From assembly GCF_003130705.1 (NCBI RefSeq), contig NZ_CP021354.1, positions 930,001 to 994,000 of the forward strand: a DNA stretch of 64,000 bases. The letters run 5' to 3'. Made by a program: the position numbers and the translations under genes. Of this stretch, positions 31,066 to 39,665 are shown in pieces. This stretch comes from Rhodococcus oxybenzonivorans (lineage in GTDB: Bacteria; Actinomycetota; Actinomycetes; Mycobacteriales; Mycobacteriaceae). The notes beneath the pieces were generated by a model. It made no database searches and was not told the DNA's origin. It saw nothing but the letters and a program-made list of their open reading frames with translations. Numbering within the stretch: position 1 is the stretch's first letter; the number at the start of each line of letters is the position of its first letter.

Positions 31066-32028
31066 ATGGCGACAACATCCTTCGCATCTTCGGCGGACCT
31101 GGGGGAGAAGGAGCAGACCCTCGAAGTGCTGGCGGACGGCGTCTATGCGCTGACCGCCGAGGGTGATCCGAACATCGGGGCGATCGAGGGCGAGGATTTC
31201 GTCGTCTGCTTCGAGGCGCTGGCCACTCCCGTGGCTGCGCAGAGCTGGCTGACGAAGCTGCGCGAGCACACCGACAAGCCGGTGCGGTACCTGGTGCTCT
31301 CGCACTACCACGCTGTTCGGGTGCTCGGGGCGTCTGCGTTCGACGCGGAGACCATCATCGCCCACGACAACACGTTGGCGCTGATCCATGAGCGCGGAAA
31401 GCAGGACTGGGAAAGCGAATTCGGCCGTATGCCGCGACTGGCCAAGGGAGCCGACTCCGTTCCCGGTCTCACCTGGCCCACCATGACCTTCTCCGACGCC
31501 CTGTCCATCGACCTCGGTGGTGACCGGGGCACGCTGGAGTTGCAGTACCACGGACGCGGCCACACCGAGGGGGACATCGTGGCGTGGTTGCCGAAGCACC
31601 GCATCCTCTTCGCCGGTGATCTCGTGGAGGCGCAGGCGGCGTTGTACACCGGCGACGCATTCCACCGTGACTGGTCGACCGGGACACTGGACGGGCTCGC
31701 GGCGCTGAACGCCGAGGCGCTCGTCGGTGGTCGCGGCGCGGTCTCACGCGGGCGCGCGGGGGTCGACGCCGCGATCGGGCAGACCCGGCACTTCATCGAG
31801 GTGATGCTGCGTGAGGTCGCCGCGGTGCAGCAGCGGGGCGGCACATTGAAGGAGGCTTTCGAGGCCACGCACGCCGCATTGCACGAGCAGTACGGGCACT
31901 GGCCGATCTTCGAGCACTGCCTGCCCTTCGACGTCTCCCGTGTGTGGGACGAGCTGTCGGGGATCGAACGTCCGGTCATCTGGACTGCCGAACGCGACCG
32001 TGAGGTGTGGAATCAGTTGCAGGACTGA
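31066..32028 (+). CDS. MBL-fold metallo-hydrolase with an altered metal motif
   Basis: A 320-residue metallo-beta-lactamase-fold protein from ATG 31066 (GAGGTGG ribosome site). Motif 2 reads LSHYHAVRVLGA: it has the first two histidines but not the usual Asp-His pair of HxHxDH. Later motifs GHTEGD (His and Asp) and FAGDLV (Asp) and EHCLPFD are present. Loss of DH usually means one metal site is changed or absent. First gene of an operon with a flavin monooxygenase and an aldehyde dehydrogenase. Function unknown, perhaps a lactone or thioester hydrolysis. Confidence 0.85.
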   Translation: MATTSFASSADLGEKEQTLEVLADGVYALTAEGDPNIGAIEGEDFVVCFEALATPVAAQSWLTKLREHTDKPVRYLVLSHYHAVRVLGASAFDAETIIAHDNTLALIHERGKQDWESEFGRMPRLAKGADSVPGLTWPTMTFSDALSIDLGGDRGTLELQYHGRGHTEGDIVAWLPKHRILFAGDLVEAQAALYTGDAFHRDWSTGTLDGLAALNAEALVGGRGAVSRGRAGVDAAIGQTRHFIEVMLREVAAVQQRGGTLKEAFEATHAALHEQYGHWPIFEHCLPFDVSRVWDELSGIERPVIWTAERDREVWNQLQD

Positions 32029-32068
32029 GTGAGCCGACGTCACCGCTAACACTGTTTCAGAGGATCTC

Positions 32069-33676
32069 ATGACAATCAAGAAGACACCTGCCGGCACGGT
32101 CGCCGTGCTCGGCAACGGGCCCGTCGGCCAGACGACGGCGCTGTTGTTGGCGCGTTGGGGAATCCGCGCGATCCTGCTCGATGCGCGGGCCGAGCGGGAC
32201 CCGGTCGGTTCCAAGGCGATCTGCCAGCAGCGTGACGTTCTCGATGTCTGGGACGCCGTCGGGGTGGGCCGCCAGCTCGCCGAGGAGGGTGTGACCTGGG
32301 AGTGCGCCCGGACTTTCCACCGCGGTGCGGAGCTGTTCGCGCAGACCTTCGTCGATCGGGGACGCTCGGCGTTCCCGCCGTTCGTCAACATCTCCCAGGC
32401 CCGGACGGAGCAGCTACTCGACGAACAGATCGAGGCCACCCCGCTCGTCGACGTGCGGTGGGGACACTGTGTGAGCGCGGTCGAGCAGGACGGTGACGGG
32501 GTGACCATTGCTTGCGAGACCCCGGACGGGCCTGCCGTGGTGCGCGCCGACTACAGCGTCGTGGCACTCGGTTCACGAGCCGGCCGGATTCGCGAGCAGC
32601 TCGGTGTCACGTTCGAGGGCCGCTCGTTCGACGACAAGTTTCTGATCTGCGACATCCGCGCGGACATCCCGGGGTGGGCCAACGAACGCCGGTTCTATTT
32701 CGATCCCGACTGGAACCCAGGCAGGCAGGTGCTGATCCACCCCTGCCCGGACTCCACGTTCCGGATCGACTGGCAGGTTCCCGGCGAGTACGACCTCGAC
32801 GAGGAGGTGGCGTCGGGAGCCCTCGACACCCGGATCCGCCGCATCATCGGTGACACGGAGTACTCGATCGTGTGGAAGTCGGTCTACCGCTTCCATTCGC
32901 GGGTCGCAAGCCGAATGCGGGTGGGCCGGGTCCTCCTCGCGGGAGATGCCGCCCATATCGTGTCGCCGTTCGGTGCCCGGGGCCTCAATTCTGGGGTCGC
33001 CGATGCCGAGAACGCCGCATGGAAGCTCGCTTTCGTCATCCACGGCTGGGCCGACGAGGAACTGCTCGAGAGCTACCACGGCGAGCGGCACGCCGCCGCA
33101 CTCGAGAACATCGCGATCACCACGGCCACGATGGACTTCCTCGTCCCTCAGGACGAGTCCCGGAGTCGGAATCGCCGCACGATCCTCGAAGCCGCGGTCG
33201 GCGATGTGCGGGCCCGCGCCCTGGTCGATTCGGGACGGTTGGCGGAGCCGTTCTGGTATGTCGACTCGACATTGACTACCACAGATCCGTTACGGCCCTT
33301 CGCGGGTCGGCCCGCGCGGGGATGTGTCCCCGACGCCGGCCCGGGAATCCTGATCCCCGATGTGCCCGTGCAGATGCCGGACCGGTCTGCTGTCCGGGTG
33401 CGTGAGGTTGCCCGGTCCGGTTTCCTCCTCTTGTGCGGCTCCGCCGTCGATGTCACTGCGGTGCGCGAAGTTGCCGCCGACGCGACCACCGCCCCGACTC
33501 GGATACACGACATCGAGAGTGTCGACGGTGACGGCGCGTTGACCCTGGCGTTGTCGCCAGGCCCGAAGGAGGTATGGCTGATCCGGCCGGATGCCTACGT
33601 TGCGGCGGTCGTCGACGGTCCGGACGCGGCGGGCTTGCGCGCGGCGATACGCCGGGTCACCGGGTGCACTGCCTGA
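32069..33676 (+). CDS. Class A flavin monooxygenase (MhpA-like)
   Basis: A 535-residue FAD-dependent aromatic hydroxylase. Dinucleotide motif GNGPVGQTTALLLARWG at 15-31, the DG-like central region, and the GD motif GRVLLAGDAAHIVSPFGARG near 290 are visible. The C-terminal thioredoxin-like domain matches the long phenol/3-(3-hydroxyphenyl)propionate hydroxylase group. The enzyme would hydroxylate a phenolic acid with NAD(P)H and O2, preparing it for ring cleavage. Cotranscribed with the MBL hydrolase 40 bases upstream. Confidence 0.88.
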   Translation: MTIKKTPAGTVAVLGNGPVGQTTALLLARWGIRAILLDARAERDPVGSKAICQQRDVLDVWDAVGVGRQLAEEGVTWECARTFHRGAELFAQTFVDRGRSAFPPFVNISQARTEQLLDEQIEATPLVDVRWGHCVSAVEQDGDGVTIACETPDGPAVVRADYSVVALGSRAGRIREQLGVTFEGRSFDDKFLICDIRADIPGWANERRFYFDPDWNPGRQVLIHPCPDSTFRIDWQVPGEYDLDEEVASGALDTRIRRIIGDTEYSIVWKSVYRFHSRVASRMRVGRVLLAGDAAHIVSPFGARGLNSGVADAENAAWKLAFVIHGWADEELLESYHGERHAAALENIAITTATMDFLVPQDESRSRNRRTILEAAVGDVRARALVDSGRLAEPFWYVDSTLTTTDPLRPFAGRPARGCVPDAGPGILIPDVPVQMPDRSAVRVREVARSGFLLLCGSAVDVTAVREVAADATTAPTRIHDIESVDGDGALTLALSPGPKEVWLIRPDAYVAAVVDGPDAAGLRAAIRRVTGCTA

Positions 33677-33715
33677 TAACGAAGGAAGGGTCTTTACAGC
33701 CCAGCCGTCGCGATG

Positions 33716-33750
33716 TACGTTTCGACAATCAGTTTATTTCTACAAACGTA
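33716..33750 (+). promoter_or_regulatory. Inverted repeat upstream of the aldehyde dehydrogenase
   Basis: The 217-base gap 33677-33893 contains an inverted repeat TACGTTT (33716-33722) / AAACGTA (33744-33750) with 21 bases between, next to an AT-rich segment. It may be an operator or a start region giving the aldehyde dehydrogenase its own promoter. Confidence 0.4.
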
Positions 33751-33893
33751 GAGCCAACCATTTAGCTGTGAGACAGATACAGCACCTTCAGAATTCGACC
33801 GGGTTCCACACTGCCCGAGGCGAACCCGATCCACGGCCATGCAGCGACGGCTGGAGCCGTCGCAGCACCACACGCAATCTCGAGGAGAAGGCA

Positions 33894-35324
33894 ATGTCCC
33901 AGTTCGAAGATCTGTTGACGAAGGTAGGCGCACCCGCCGGCGAGGGACGCGAGATGAGGGAGCCCGCGACAGGTGCGGTCGTCGGGTACGCGCCCGTGCA
34001 CACCGTCGACGATCTCGAACGTGCGATCGCCTCGGCGGGGGCCGCGCAGCCGGCATGGGCAGCACTGGGCCACGCCGAGCGCTCGGCGATCCTGCACCGC
34101 GCGGCCGACCGGGTCGAGTCGGTGGCCGAGGGCCTGGCCGAACTGCTCGCCCGCGAGCAGGGCAAGCCGCTGAACGGTCCGGGCGGTGGCGCTCGCGCGG
34201 AGGTCGGCGCGACGATCGCCTGGATTCGTGCTACTGCGGACACCCCGCTCGAACCCCAGGTCGTGCGCGACGACGCACAGGGCTACTCCACGCTCGAGTA
34301 CCGCCCCCTCGGCGTGGTCGCGGCGATCGGACCGTGGAACTTCCCGATGATGGTGGGCATCTGGCAGATCGCACCGGCTCTGCGGATGGGCAACGCCGTG
34401 ATCGTCAAGCCATCTGAGTTCACCCCGCTCAGCGCGCTCGCCCTGGTCGAGGTGATGAATGAGGTACTACCCCCGTCCGTGCTGGTCGCGCTCTCCGGTG
34501 ACCGCGAGGTCGGGGCACGGTTGTCGGAACACCCGGCGATCGCGAAGGTCATGTTCACCGGTTCCACCCCGACCGGCCGGGCCATCGTCGAGAGTTCGTC
34601 CCGCAACCTGGCCCGGCTGACACTCGAACTCGGTGGCAACGACGCCGCGATCGTGCTCGGCGACGTCGACCCGGTCGCCGTCGCCCAGGGACTTTTCTGG
34701 GGTGCGTTCGTGAACACCGGCCAGACCTGTGCAGCGATCAAGCGCCTGTACGTGCAGGAGGATGCGTACGACGGCATCGTCGACGCGCTTGCCGCGGTCG
34801 CGGCGTCGGCGCCCATGGGTCCAAGCCTCGACGAGGCCAGCATGCTCGGCCCTTTACAGAACAAGAAGCAGTTCGACATCGTCGCCGACCTGATCGACGA
34901 CGCAAAGGCACACGGCCGACGCATCGTGACCGGCGGCATTCCGGCGACCGATCTCGGCGAGTTGTTCTACCCGATCACCCTGGTCGCCGACATGAAAGAC
35001 GGCGATCGACTGGTCGACGAGGAACAATTCGGCCCTGCCCTGCCGATCATCAAGTTCACCGACGTCGACGACGCCGTCGCGAGCGCGAACCGGCTCGACG
35101 TTGGCCTGGGCGCGTCCGTGTGGTCGGCCGACCTCGACGCCGCGGCGCAAGTCGCGGATCGTCTCGACGCCGGCACCGTGTGGATCAACTCCCACGCCGT
35201 TCCGCATCCGGCCGTCCCGTTCGGCGGAGTAAAAGGCTCCGGCTACGGACTCGAGCACGGGGTCGAGGGTCTGAAGGCCGTCGCAGCACCCCGCGTGGTC
35301 AACCATCCACCGAAAGGGCAGTGA
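33894..35324 (+). CDS. NAD(P)-dependent aldehyde dehydrogenase
   Basis: A 476-residue enzyme from ATG 33894 (GAGGAGAAGG ribosome site). It has GPWNFPMMV near 150, FTGSTPTGRAI near 222, the general base in LELGGNDAAIV and the catalytic Cys in NTGQTCAAIKR near 280, ending with PFGGVKGSGYG. It would oxidise an aldehyde made in the surrounding aromatic pathway. Its last 66 coding bases and 9 bases beyond are copied at 50152-50226, which marks an old rearrangement. Confidence 0.92.
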   Translation: MSQFEDLLTKVGAPAGEGREMREPATGAVVGYAPVHTVDDLERAIASAGAAQPAWAALGHAERSAILHRAADRVESVAEGLAELLAREQGKPLNGPGGGARAEVGATIAWIRATADTPLEPQVVRDDAQGYSTLEYRPLGVVAAIGPWNFPMMVGIWQIAPALRMGNAVIVKPSEFTPLSALALVEVMNEVLPPSVLVALSGDREVGARLSEHPAIAKVMFTGSTPTGRAIVESSSRNLARLTLELGGNDAAIVLGDVDPVAVAQGLFWGAFVNTGQTCAAIKRLYVQEDAYDGIVDALAAVAASAPMGPSLDEASMLGPLQNKKQFDIVADLIDDAKAHGRRIVTGGIPATDLGELFYPITLVADMKDGDRLVDEEQFGPALPIIKFTDVDDAVASANRLDVGLGASVWSADLDAAAQVADRLDAGTVWINSHAVPHPAVPFGGVKGSGYGLEHGVEGLKAVAAPRVVNHPPKGQ

Positions 35325-35333
35325 TTGTGACGG
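35259..35333 (+). repeat. 75-bp direct repeat, copy A (end of aldehyde dehydrogenase gene)
   Basis: This segment recurs at 50152-50226 in the same orientation with three mismatches by eye. It includes the stop codon and 9 bases after it. The interval between the copies holds the whole tetR-to-SDR catabolic block. Confidence 0.9.
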
Positions 35334-35349
35334 GCGGGAGCCTCATCGG

Positions 35350-36177
35350 TCAGTCCGACGTCGCTGATTCGTCGATGAGACGCTCCAGATAGTCGAGATC
35401 TTGGCGGAGTAACGCAATGGCGCGGGCGGGACCTTCAGGTGTGACGGGATGTGGGTTCTCCTGAACCAGGGAACGTACTGCCATGTCGGCGAGTTGGCCG
35501 GCGATAGCCCGGTCGTTCTCGGCATTCCCGGGTTGGTGCCACCACGCGATCCAGTTGATCATGCCGATCACACCGAGTGCGGCAGTTCGGGGATCGACAG
35601 GACGCATCTCGCCGAGTCGGATTCCGTCTTCGATGACTCGAATGAACTCCTTGAGCACGTGCCGGCGGCTTTGCTGGTACGTGGACGCGATCTCCTCCGG
35701 AAGTTCGGCTTCGGATCGGATGATCAGCCGGAATCTGTCCGGACCTTCCGCCTGGTGCAGGGCGATGGCGGTGGCCATTTGCCGAAGCTTCTCGGTCGGA
35801 CCGACTTCGGGACGCTCGTTGATCTCGTGCAGGAGAGCGGCGGGCGTCTCGGTGCTCTCACTGACCAGACGCGAAAGGAGCTCGTCCTTGTTGGCCACGT
35901 AGTGGTAGAGAGCGGGCCGGGTGAGGCCGGTCGCATCAGCGATGTCCTGGAGCGTCGTGCTGGCGAAGCCTTTCTCGGCGAACAGCCGAGTAGCCTGCTC
36001 CATCATTTGCTTCTCCACGAGCTCACGACGAGGGTTGCTGCGGCTCGCTGCGCTCTCGACCGTGGCCTGATTTGCGGTGGTCGACTTACCCCGCCCACGG
36101 GGTCGGCGCCCGGGTGCAGCTTCCTCGCGTGTCATGCCCGAAGGATAACGGGAGCCCGACACGGGCCGGGTGCTCAT
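35350..36177 (-). CDS. TetR-family regulator
   Basis: A 275-residue regulator with a 55-residue basic N-terminal extension before the helix-turn-helix (LFAEKGFASTTLQDIADATG and RPALYHYVANKDEL). ATG 36177 overlaps the monooxygenase stop (ATGA), so it is coupled to that gene. An internal ATG at 36135 is a possible alternative. The genes around it suggest a sensor of an aryl-CoA or aromatic acid. Palindromes at 37783 and at 37802 and 44288 are candidate targets. Confidence 0.88.
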   Translation of the reverse strand: MSTRPVSGSRYPSGMTREEAAPGRRPRGRGKSTTANQATVESAASRSNPRRELVEKQMMEQATRLFAEKGFASTTLQDIADATGLTRPALYHYVANKDELLSRLVSESTETPAALLHEINERPEVGPTEKLRQMATAIALHQAEGPDRFRLIIRSEAELPEEIASTYQQSRRHVLKEFIRVIEDGIRLGEMRPVDPRTAALGVIGMINWIAWWHQPGNAENDRAIAGQLADMAVRSLVQENPHPVTPEGPARAIALLRQDLDYLERLIDESATSD

Positions 36178-37757
36178 CCCGAGGCCCCGAACCTGGCCAA
36201 CACGGGATCGGCCGGTGTCGATGCGGGCTCATCGACGAAAGCAAGGTCAATGCGCGCGCTGGCCAGACCGGCGGCGATATCTTCGCGGCATGAGGTGGGG
36301 GCTTCGACGACGACCAGGGCATCGGTGTGGTGGCGGAGTCGTTCGGCGAGATCGAGCCGCGTGAGCACGGCAGCCCGGGATGGGGGGCCGGCGAGCCACA
36401 GAAGACGCGCGTTCGGTGCGGACGCGACGAGGGCGGTGGCTTCGGGATCCCAGGCTGAGTCGAGATCGACATCGAGTACGACGGTGGTCGCCGACTCACG
36501 CAGCTCTGGCGCGGCGATCCGGTGCTCGAACCGGTCGTTGTCGTGGTCGAGCGGTTGCTCGAAAATCCAGTCCGCGATGGCTGTGCTGGGGACAGAGTCG
36601 ACGGGTGCGTTCGCGTAGCTGGCCAGCCCCTTACGAACCAGGTCGGGTGCGGACTCGTGGAATCTGCTGACGCTGACCTTTCCGGCGCGGGTCATGTAGG
36701 CGATCATCAGCTGTTCGACGGGAAGGTTCATGCGTCGCGGGAAGGATTCCCACCAGAGTTCGCTACGGTGCGCGATCTGCTGAAGGTATTCGACGGCGGG
36801 ACGCCGTACCCGCTCGTACTCCGCGAGGGCGTCTTCGAGGGTCGGGGCCGTGGTGAGTGCGCGGTCGAGGGCGATGGCGTCCTCCATCGCCAGCTTGGTT
36901 CCCGAGCCGATGGAGTAATGCGCGGTGTGGGCGGCGTCGCCGAGAAGGGCAACGTTGCCGCTGTGCCAGCGCTCGCACGAGACGGTCCGAAAGCGCATCC
37001 AGCGGGTGCGGTTGCCGATGAGCGGGTGATGTTGGAGCGTGTCGGCGAACGCATCCTGCAGGTACTGCAGCGCGAAGTCGTCACTGTCCTGCGGTGCGGT
37101 CTTGTCGGTGGAGACGTCGAACCCTGCCCGCCGCCACGTTTCCTCGTCGGTCTCGATGAGGAAGGTGCTGCGGTCCGGGGCGTAGGGATAGGCATGCGCG
37201 ACGAAGGTTCCGTGTTCGGTGGTCACGGGGATGAAGATGGCGCTGGGAAGCGCGAAATTTGTTGCGCACCAGAGATACAGGCCGGCGCCGGTGTCGATGC
37301 GGGGCTGGAGTGTGTCGGCCATCTGGGTGCGAGTGGCACTGTTGATTCCGTCGGCAGCGACGATCAGGTCCGCGTCGAGGTCTGTTGCGTCGCGTCGTTC
37401 GCCGAAATGCAGTCGCACGCCGGCGTTCTGCGCTTGCTGCTGGAGGACGTGGAGCAGGGTGGTGCGCGCGATGGCGAGAAGGTCTCCGTGTGCCAGCCGT
37501 GCGATCTGATCGCCGACCTGCATCGACATTTCGTGGGGGTGGGCCGCTGCCACGATCGCCTCGAGTGACGCCGGGTCGGCGTCCCGGAGGTTGCGCTGAG
37601 TGCGCGAGGCGAGACCGACGCCGAAGCCGAATGTCTGATCTGGGGGGCTCTGTTCGTAGACCGTCACTTCGGCGTCCGGGTGGCTGCGTTTGAGCAGTCT
37701 CGCGGCGTAGAGGCCACCAGGCCCGCCGCCGAGTACTGCGACTCGCTCGAGATTCAT
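36174..37757 (-). CDS. FAD monooxygenase of the salicylyl-CoA/anthraniloyl-CoA hydroxylase type
   Basis: A 527-residue class A flavin monooxygenase: GGGPGGLYAARLLKRSHP at 9-26, a DG motif in LIVAADGINS, and the GD motif GNVALLGDAAHTAHYSIGSG near 268. The HTAHYSIGSGTKLAMEDA stretch is typical of salicylyl-CoA 5-hydroxylase and of the FAD half of anthraniloyl-CoA monooxygenase. It would hydroxylate an aryl-CoA made by the acyl-AMP ligase at 37934. That the substrate is a CoA ester is inferred from family and neighbour. Confidence 0.83.
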   Translation of the reverse strand: MNLERVAVLGGGPGGLYAARLLKRSHPDAEVTVYEQSPPDQTFGFGVGLASRTQRNLRDADPASLEAIVAAAHPHEMSMQVGDQIARLAHGDLLAIARTTLLHVLQQQAQNAGVRLHFGERRDATDLDADLIVAADGINSATRTQMADTLQPRIDTGAGLYLWCATNFALPSAIFIPVTTEHGTFVAHAYPYAPDRSTFLIETDEETWRRAGFDVSTDKTAPQDSDDFALQYLQDAFADTLQHHPLIGNRTRWMRFRTVSCERWHSGNVALLGDAAHTAHYSIGSGTKLAMEDAIALDRALTTAPTLEDALAEYERVRRPAVEYLQQIAHRSELWWESFPRRMNLPVEQLMIAYMTRAGKVSVSRFHESAPDLVRKGLASYANAPVDSVPSTAIADWIFEQPLDHDNDRFEHRIAAPELRESATTVVLDVDLDSAWDPEATALVASAPNARLLWLAGPPSRAAVLTRLDLAERLRHHTDALVVVEAPTSCREDIAAGLASARIDLAFVDEPASTPADPVLARFGASG

Positions 37758-37782
37758 GACAACTCCAGTCTGTGACGTTTAG

Positions 37783-37814
37783 GTAGATTATTCTACACAG
37801 ATGTCGAATCGTCA
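37783..37814 (-). promoter_or_regulatory. Operators upstream of the monooxygenase-tetR unit
   Basis: GTAGATTATTCTAC (37783-37796) is an inverted repeat with 5-bp arms, and TGTCGAATCGTCA (37802-37814) follows. The second differs by one base from the perfect palindrome TGACGAATCGTCA at 44288-44300 in the divergent promoter of the same cluster. Likely targets of the TetR protein. Confidence 0.6.
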
Positions 37815-37881
37815 ATCCGACATGAGGCGATCTCGGAGTAGCTCCGGTGTTGCGTTTCGCGACGCCCCGGCCCCGCATCGG

Positions 37882-37916
37882 TTTCGGGGCATGCCTCGCT
37901 GAGACATGCCCCGAAA
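37882..37916 (-). terminator. Intrinsic hairpin after the acyl-AMP ligase gene
   Basis: A perfect 12-bp stem (TTTCGGGGCATG/CATGCCCCGAAA) with an 11-base loop lies just beyond the leftward ligase gene and before the next promoter. It separates the hydantoinase-ligase operon from the monooxygenase-tetR unit. Confidence 0.75.
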
Positions 37917-37933
37917 GGTGTTGAACCGTTGGT

Positions 37934-39622
37934 TCACACGACCGTGTGACTCATTTCTGCCTCGGCGGCCACTTTCGCTGCGATCTCGGCACGCAATCGC
38001 TTCTTGTCGACCTTGTTCACGTTCGTGTGCGGCAACGACGAGGCCCATTCGAGCCGTTCGGGCCATTTGAACTTGGCCACACCGAGTTGCGCCAGATGGG
38101 CCTGAATATCGCTGAGTGGCAGGGGTTCTCCGTCGGTGGCCACCAGGTACGCGCAGGTTCTTTCCCCGAGTCGCGGGTCGGGCATGGCGACGACCGCCGC
38201 GTTTGCGACTCCGGGGTGTGCGAGCAGGAGCAGTTCGAGTTCTTCGGCGTTGATCTTCTCCCCGCCACGGTTGATGAGATCTTTGATGCGGCCTTCGATC
38301 GACAGGTACCGCTCACCGTCGATGATCGTGATCGCGGCGAGGTCCCCTGTGCGGTAGAAGCCGTCGGAGGTGAAGGCTTCCCGGTTGTGGTCCGGGGCGT
38401 CGAAGTAGCCGGGGATCGTGTACGGGCCTCGGCAACAAAGTTCTCCCACCTCTCCGTCGCCGAGTTCGTTCTCGGTGCCGGGCTCGAGGATTCGGATTTC
38501 ATCGTCCGCGGCGACCGGGGTGCCCACTGTCGTCAGTCGCGCCTTGGTGGGGGCACCGGGCGGAGTCACCGTGAACAGGCCTTCGGACATGCCGAACAGC
38601 TGCCCGGCCCAGTGGCCTGCACCGTCGTCGACACGCTCGAACAGTTCGAGTGGAACCTTGGCACCGGACAGTACGACGCGGGACAGTGATGCGCGGGCCT
38701 TGTCGAACTCCGGGCTCAGCACGGCCTGGTAGTGACCGTGCCCGATCAGGACCTCGGTTGCCCGGGCCCGTGCCATCAGTTCGAACGCCGAGGAGGCGTC
38801 GGCAGTGGCCAGGATCAGGCAGGCACCGACCGAGTGCGCTGCGTGCAAACCACAGGTGATCCCGGCGTTGTGGATGATCGGAATCAGATGTGCCACACGA
38901 CTGTGTTCGTCCCAACCGAGTCGCCGCGCGTAGAGCAGGGCGTTGTTCCAGTATTCGGCGTGAATGCGTGGAATGACCTTCGGGACCCCGGTGGTGCCGC
39001 CGGAAAGTTGGAACGCTGCGACGTCGAGTGGGTCGGTCTGTGCCTCGGTCTGCTCGACGATCGTTCGCGCCGACGCGACCGGGATGTCCAGCCCCAGTTC
39101 CTCGAGTCTCGGTTCGGCGCCGTCGGCGGCACCGGCGACGGTGAGGATATGGCGAATAGTGGGATGGTCGGCGGCATGTTCGCGGGCGAACCCGACGAGA
39201 TCGAAAGTCGGCAGACTCGCCTCGACGATGTGCGCAACGGCACCGACCTTTCGACTGATGTTCCCGATTTCGTGCATGCGGTGCGCGGCCAACGTCGCCA
39301 CCGGAATCAGCCCGGCTTTGACGCAGCCGTACCAGGCGAGGACGGTTTCCAGTCGGTTGGTCAGTTGGAAGATGACCGGGTCGAGTCGCTGGAGACCGAG
39401 CCGGATCAGCCCGGCCGCGATCTGGTCGGTGCGCCGGTCGAGTTCGATGAAGCTCATCTCCCGTTCCGCGGTGATCACGGCCGACCGGTCCGGGAAGCGG
39501 GTGGCGATCTCGTGCAGTCGCTGCCCGGTGGGATCACTACTCCACGCACCGCTTGCGCGGTAGTGATCGGCCCGATCCTCCGGGAACGGGACCAGGCGCC
39601 CACCCCAGTCCGAGAATGTCAC
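37934..39622 (-). CDS. Aryl acid AMP ligase (salicylate/2,3-dihydroxybenzoate type)
   Basis: A 562-residue adenylating enzyme of the ANL family from GTG 39622 (GAGGAG ribosome site). It shows the P-loop LSGGTTGVPKVIPR near 195, GMSEGLFT, the YRTGDLA hinge region near 428 and a C-terminal catalytic Lys in NKVDKKRLR. The N-terminus (WGGRLVPFPEDRADHYRASG) is like DhbE/MbtA and salicylate-CoA ligases. No carrier protein is near, so a CoA ligase role for salicylate, anthranilate or a relative fits better than siderophore synthesis. Confidence 0.85.
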   Translation of the reverse strand: MTFSDWGGRLVPFPEDRADHYRASGAWSSDPTGQRLHEIATRFPDRSAVITAEREMSFIELDRRTDQIAAGLIRLGLQRLDPVIFQLTNRLETVLAWYGCVKAGLIPVATLAAHRMHEIGNISRKVGAVAHIVEASLPTFDLVGFAREHAADHPTIRHILTVAGAADGAEPRLEELGLDIPVASARTIVEQTEAQTDPLDVAAFQLSGGTTGVPKVIPRIHAEYWNNALLYARRLGWDEHSRVAHLIPIIHNAGITCGLHAAHSVGACLILATADASSAFELMARARATEVLIGHGHYQAVLSPEFDKARASLSRVVLSGAKVPLELFERVDDGAGHWAGQLFGMSEGLFTVTPPGAPTKARLTTVGTPVAADDEIRILEPGTENELGDGEVGELCCRGPYTIPGYFDAPDHNREAFTSDGFYRTGDLAAITIIDGERYLSIEGRIKDLINRGGEKINAEELELLLLAHPGVANAAVVAMPDPRLGERTCAYLVATDGEPLPLSDIQAHLAQLGVAKFKWPERLEWASSLPHTNVNKVDKKRLRAEIAAKVAAEAEMSHTVV

Positions 39623-39665
39623 GGTCGATCTCCTCTGCTGGTCCTGATTGTGCCGGCGGGAAACA

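Noticed and set aside
37934..39622. Siderophore salicylate/dihydroxybenzoate-AMP ligase
   Set aside because: No carrier protein, NRPS or salicylate synthase nearby; a catabolic CoA ligase fits the operon better, though the family alone cannot decide.
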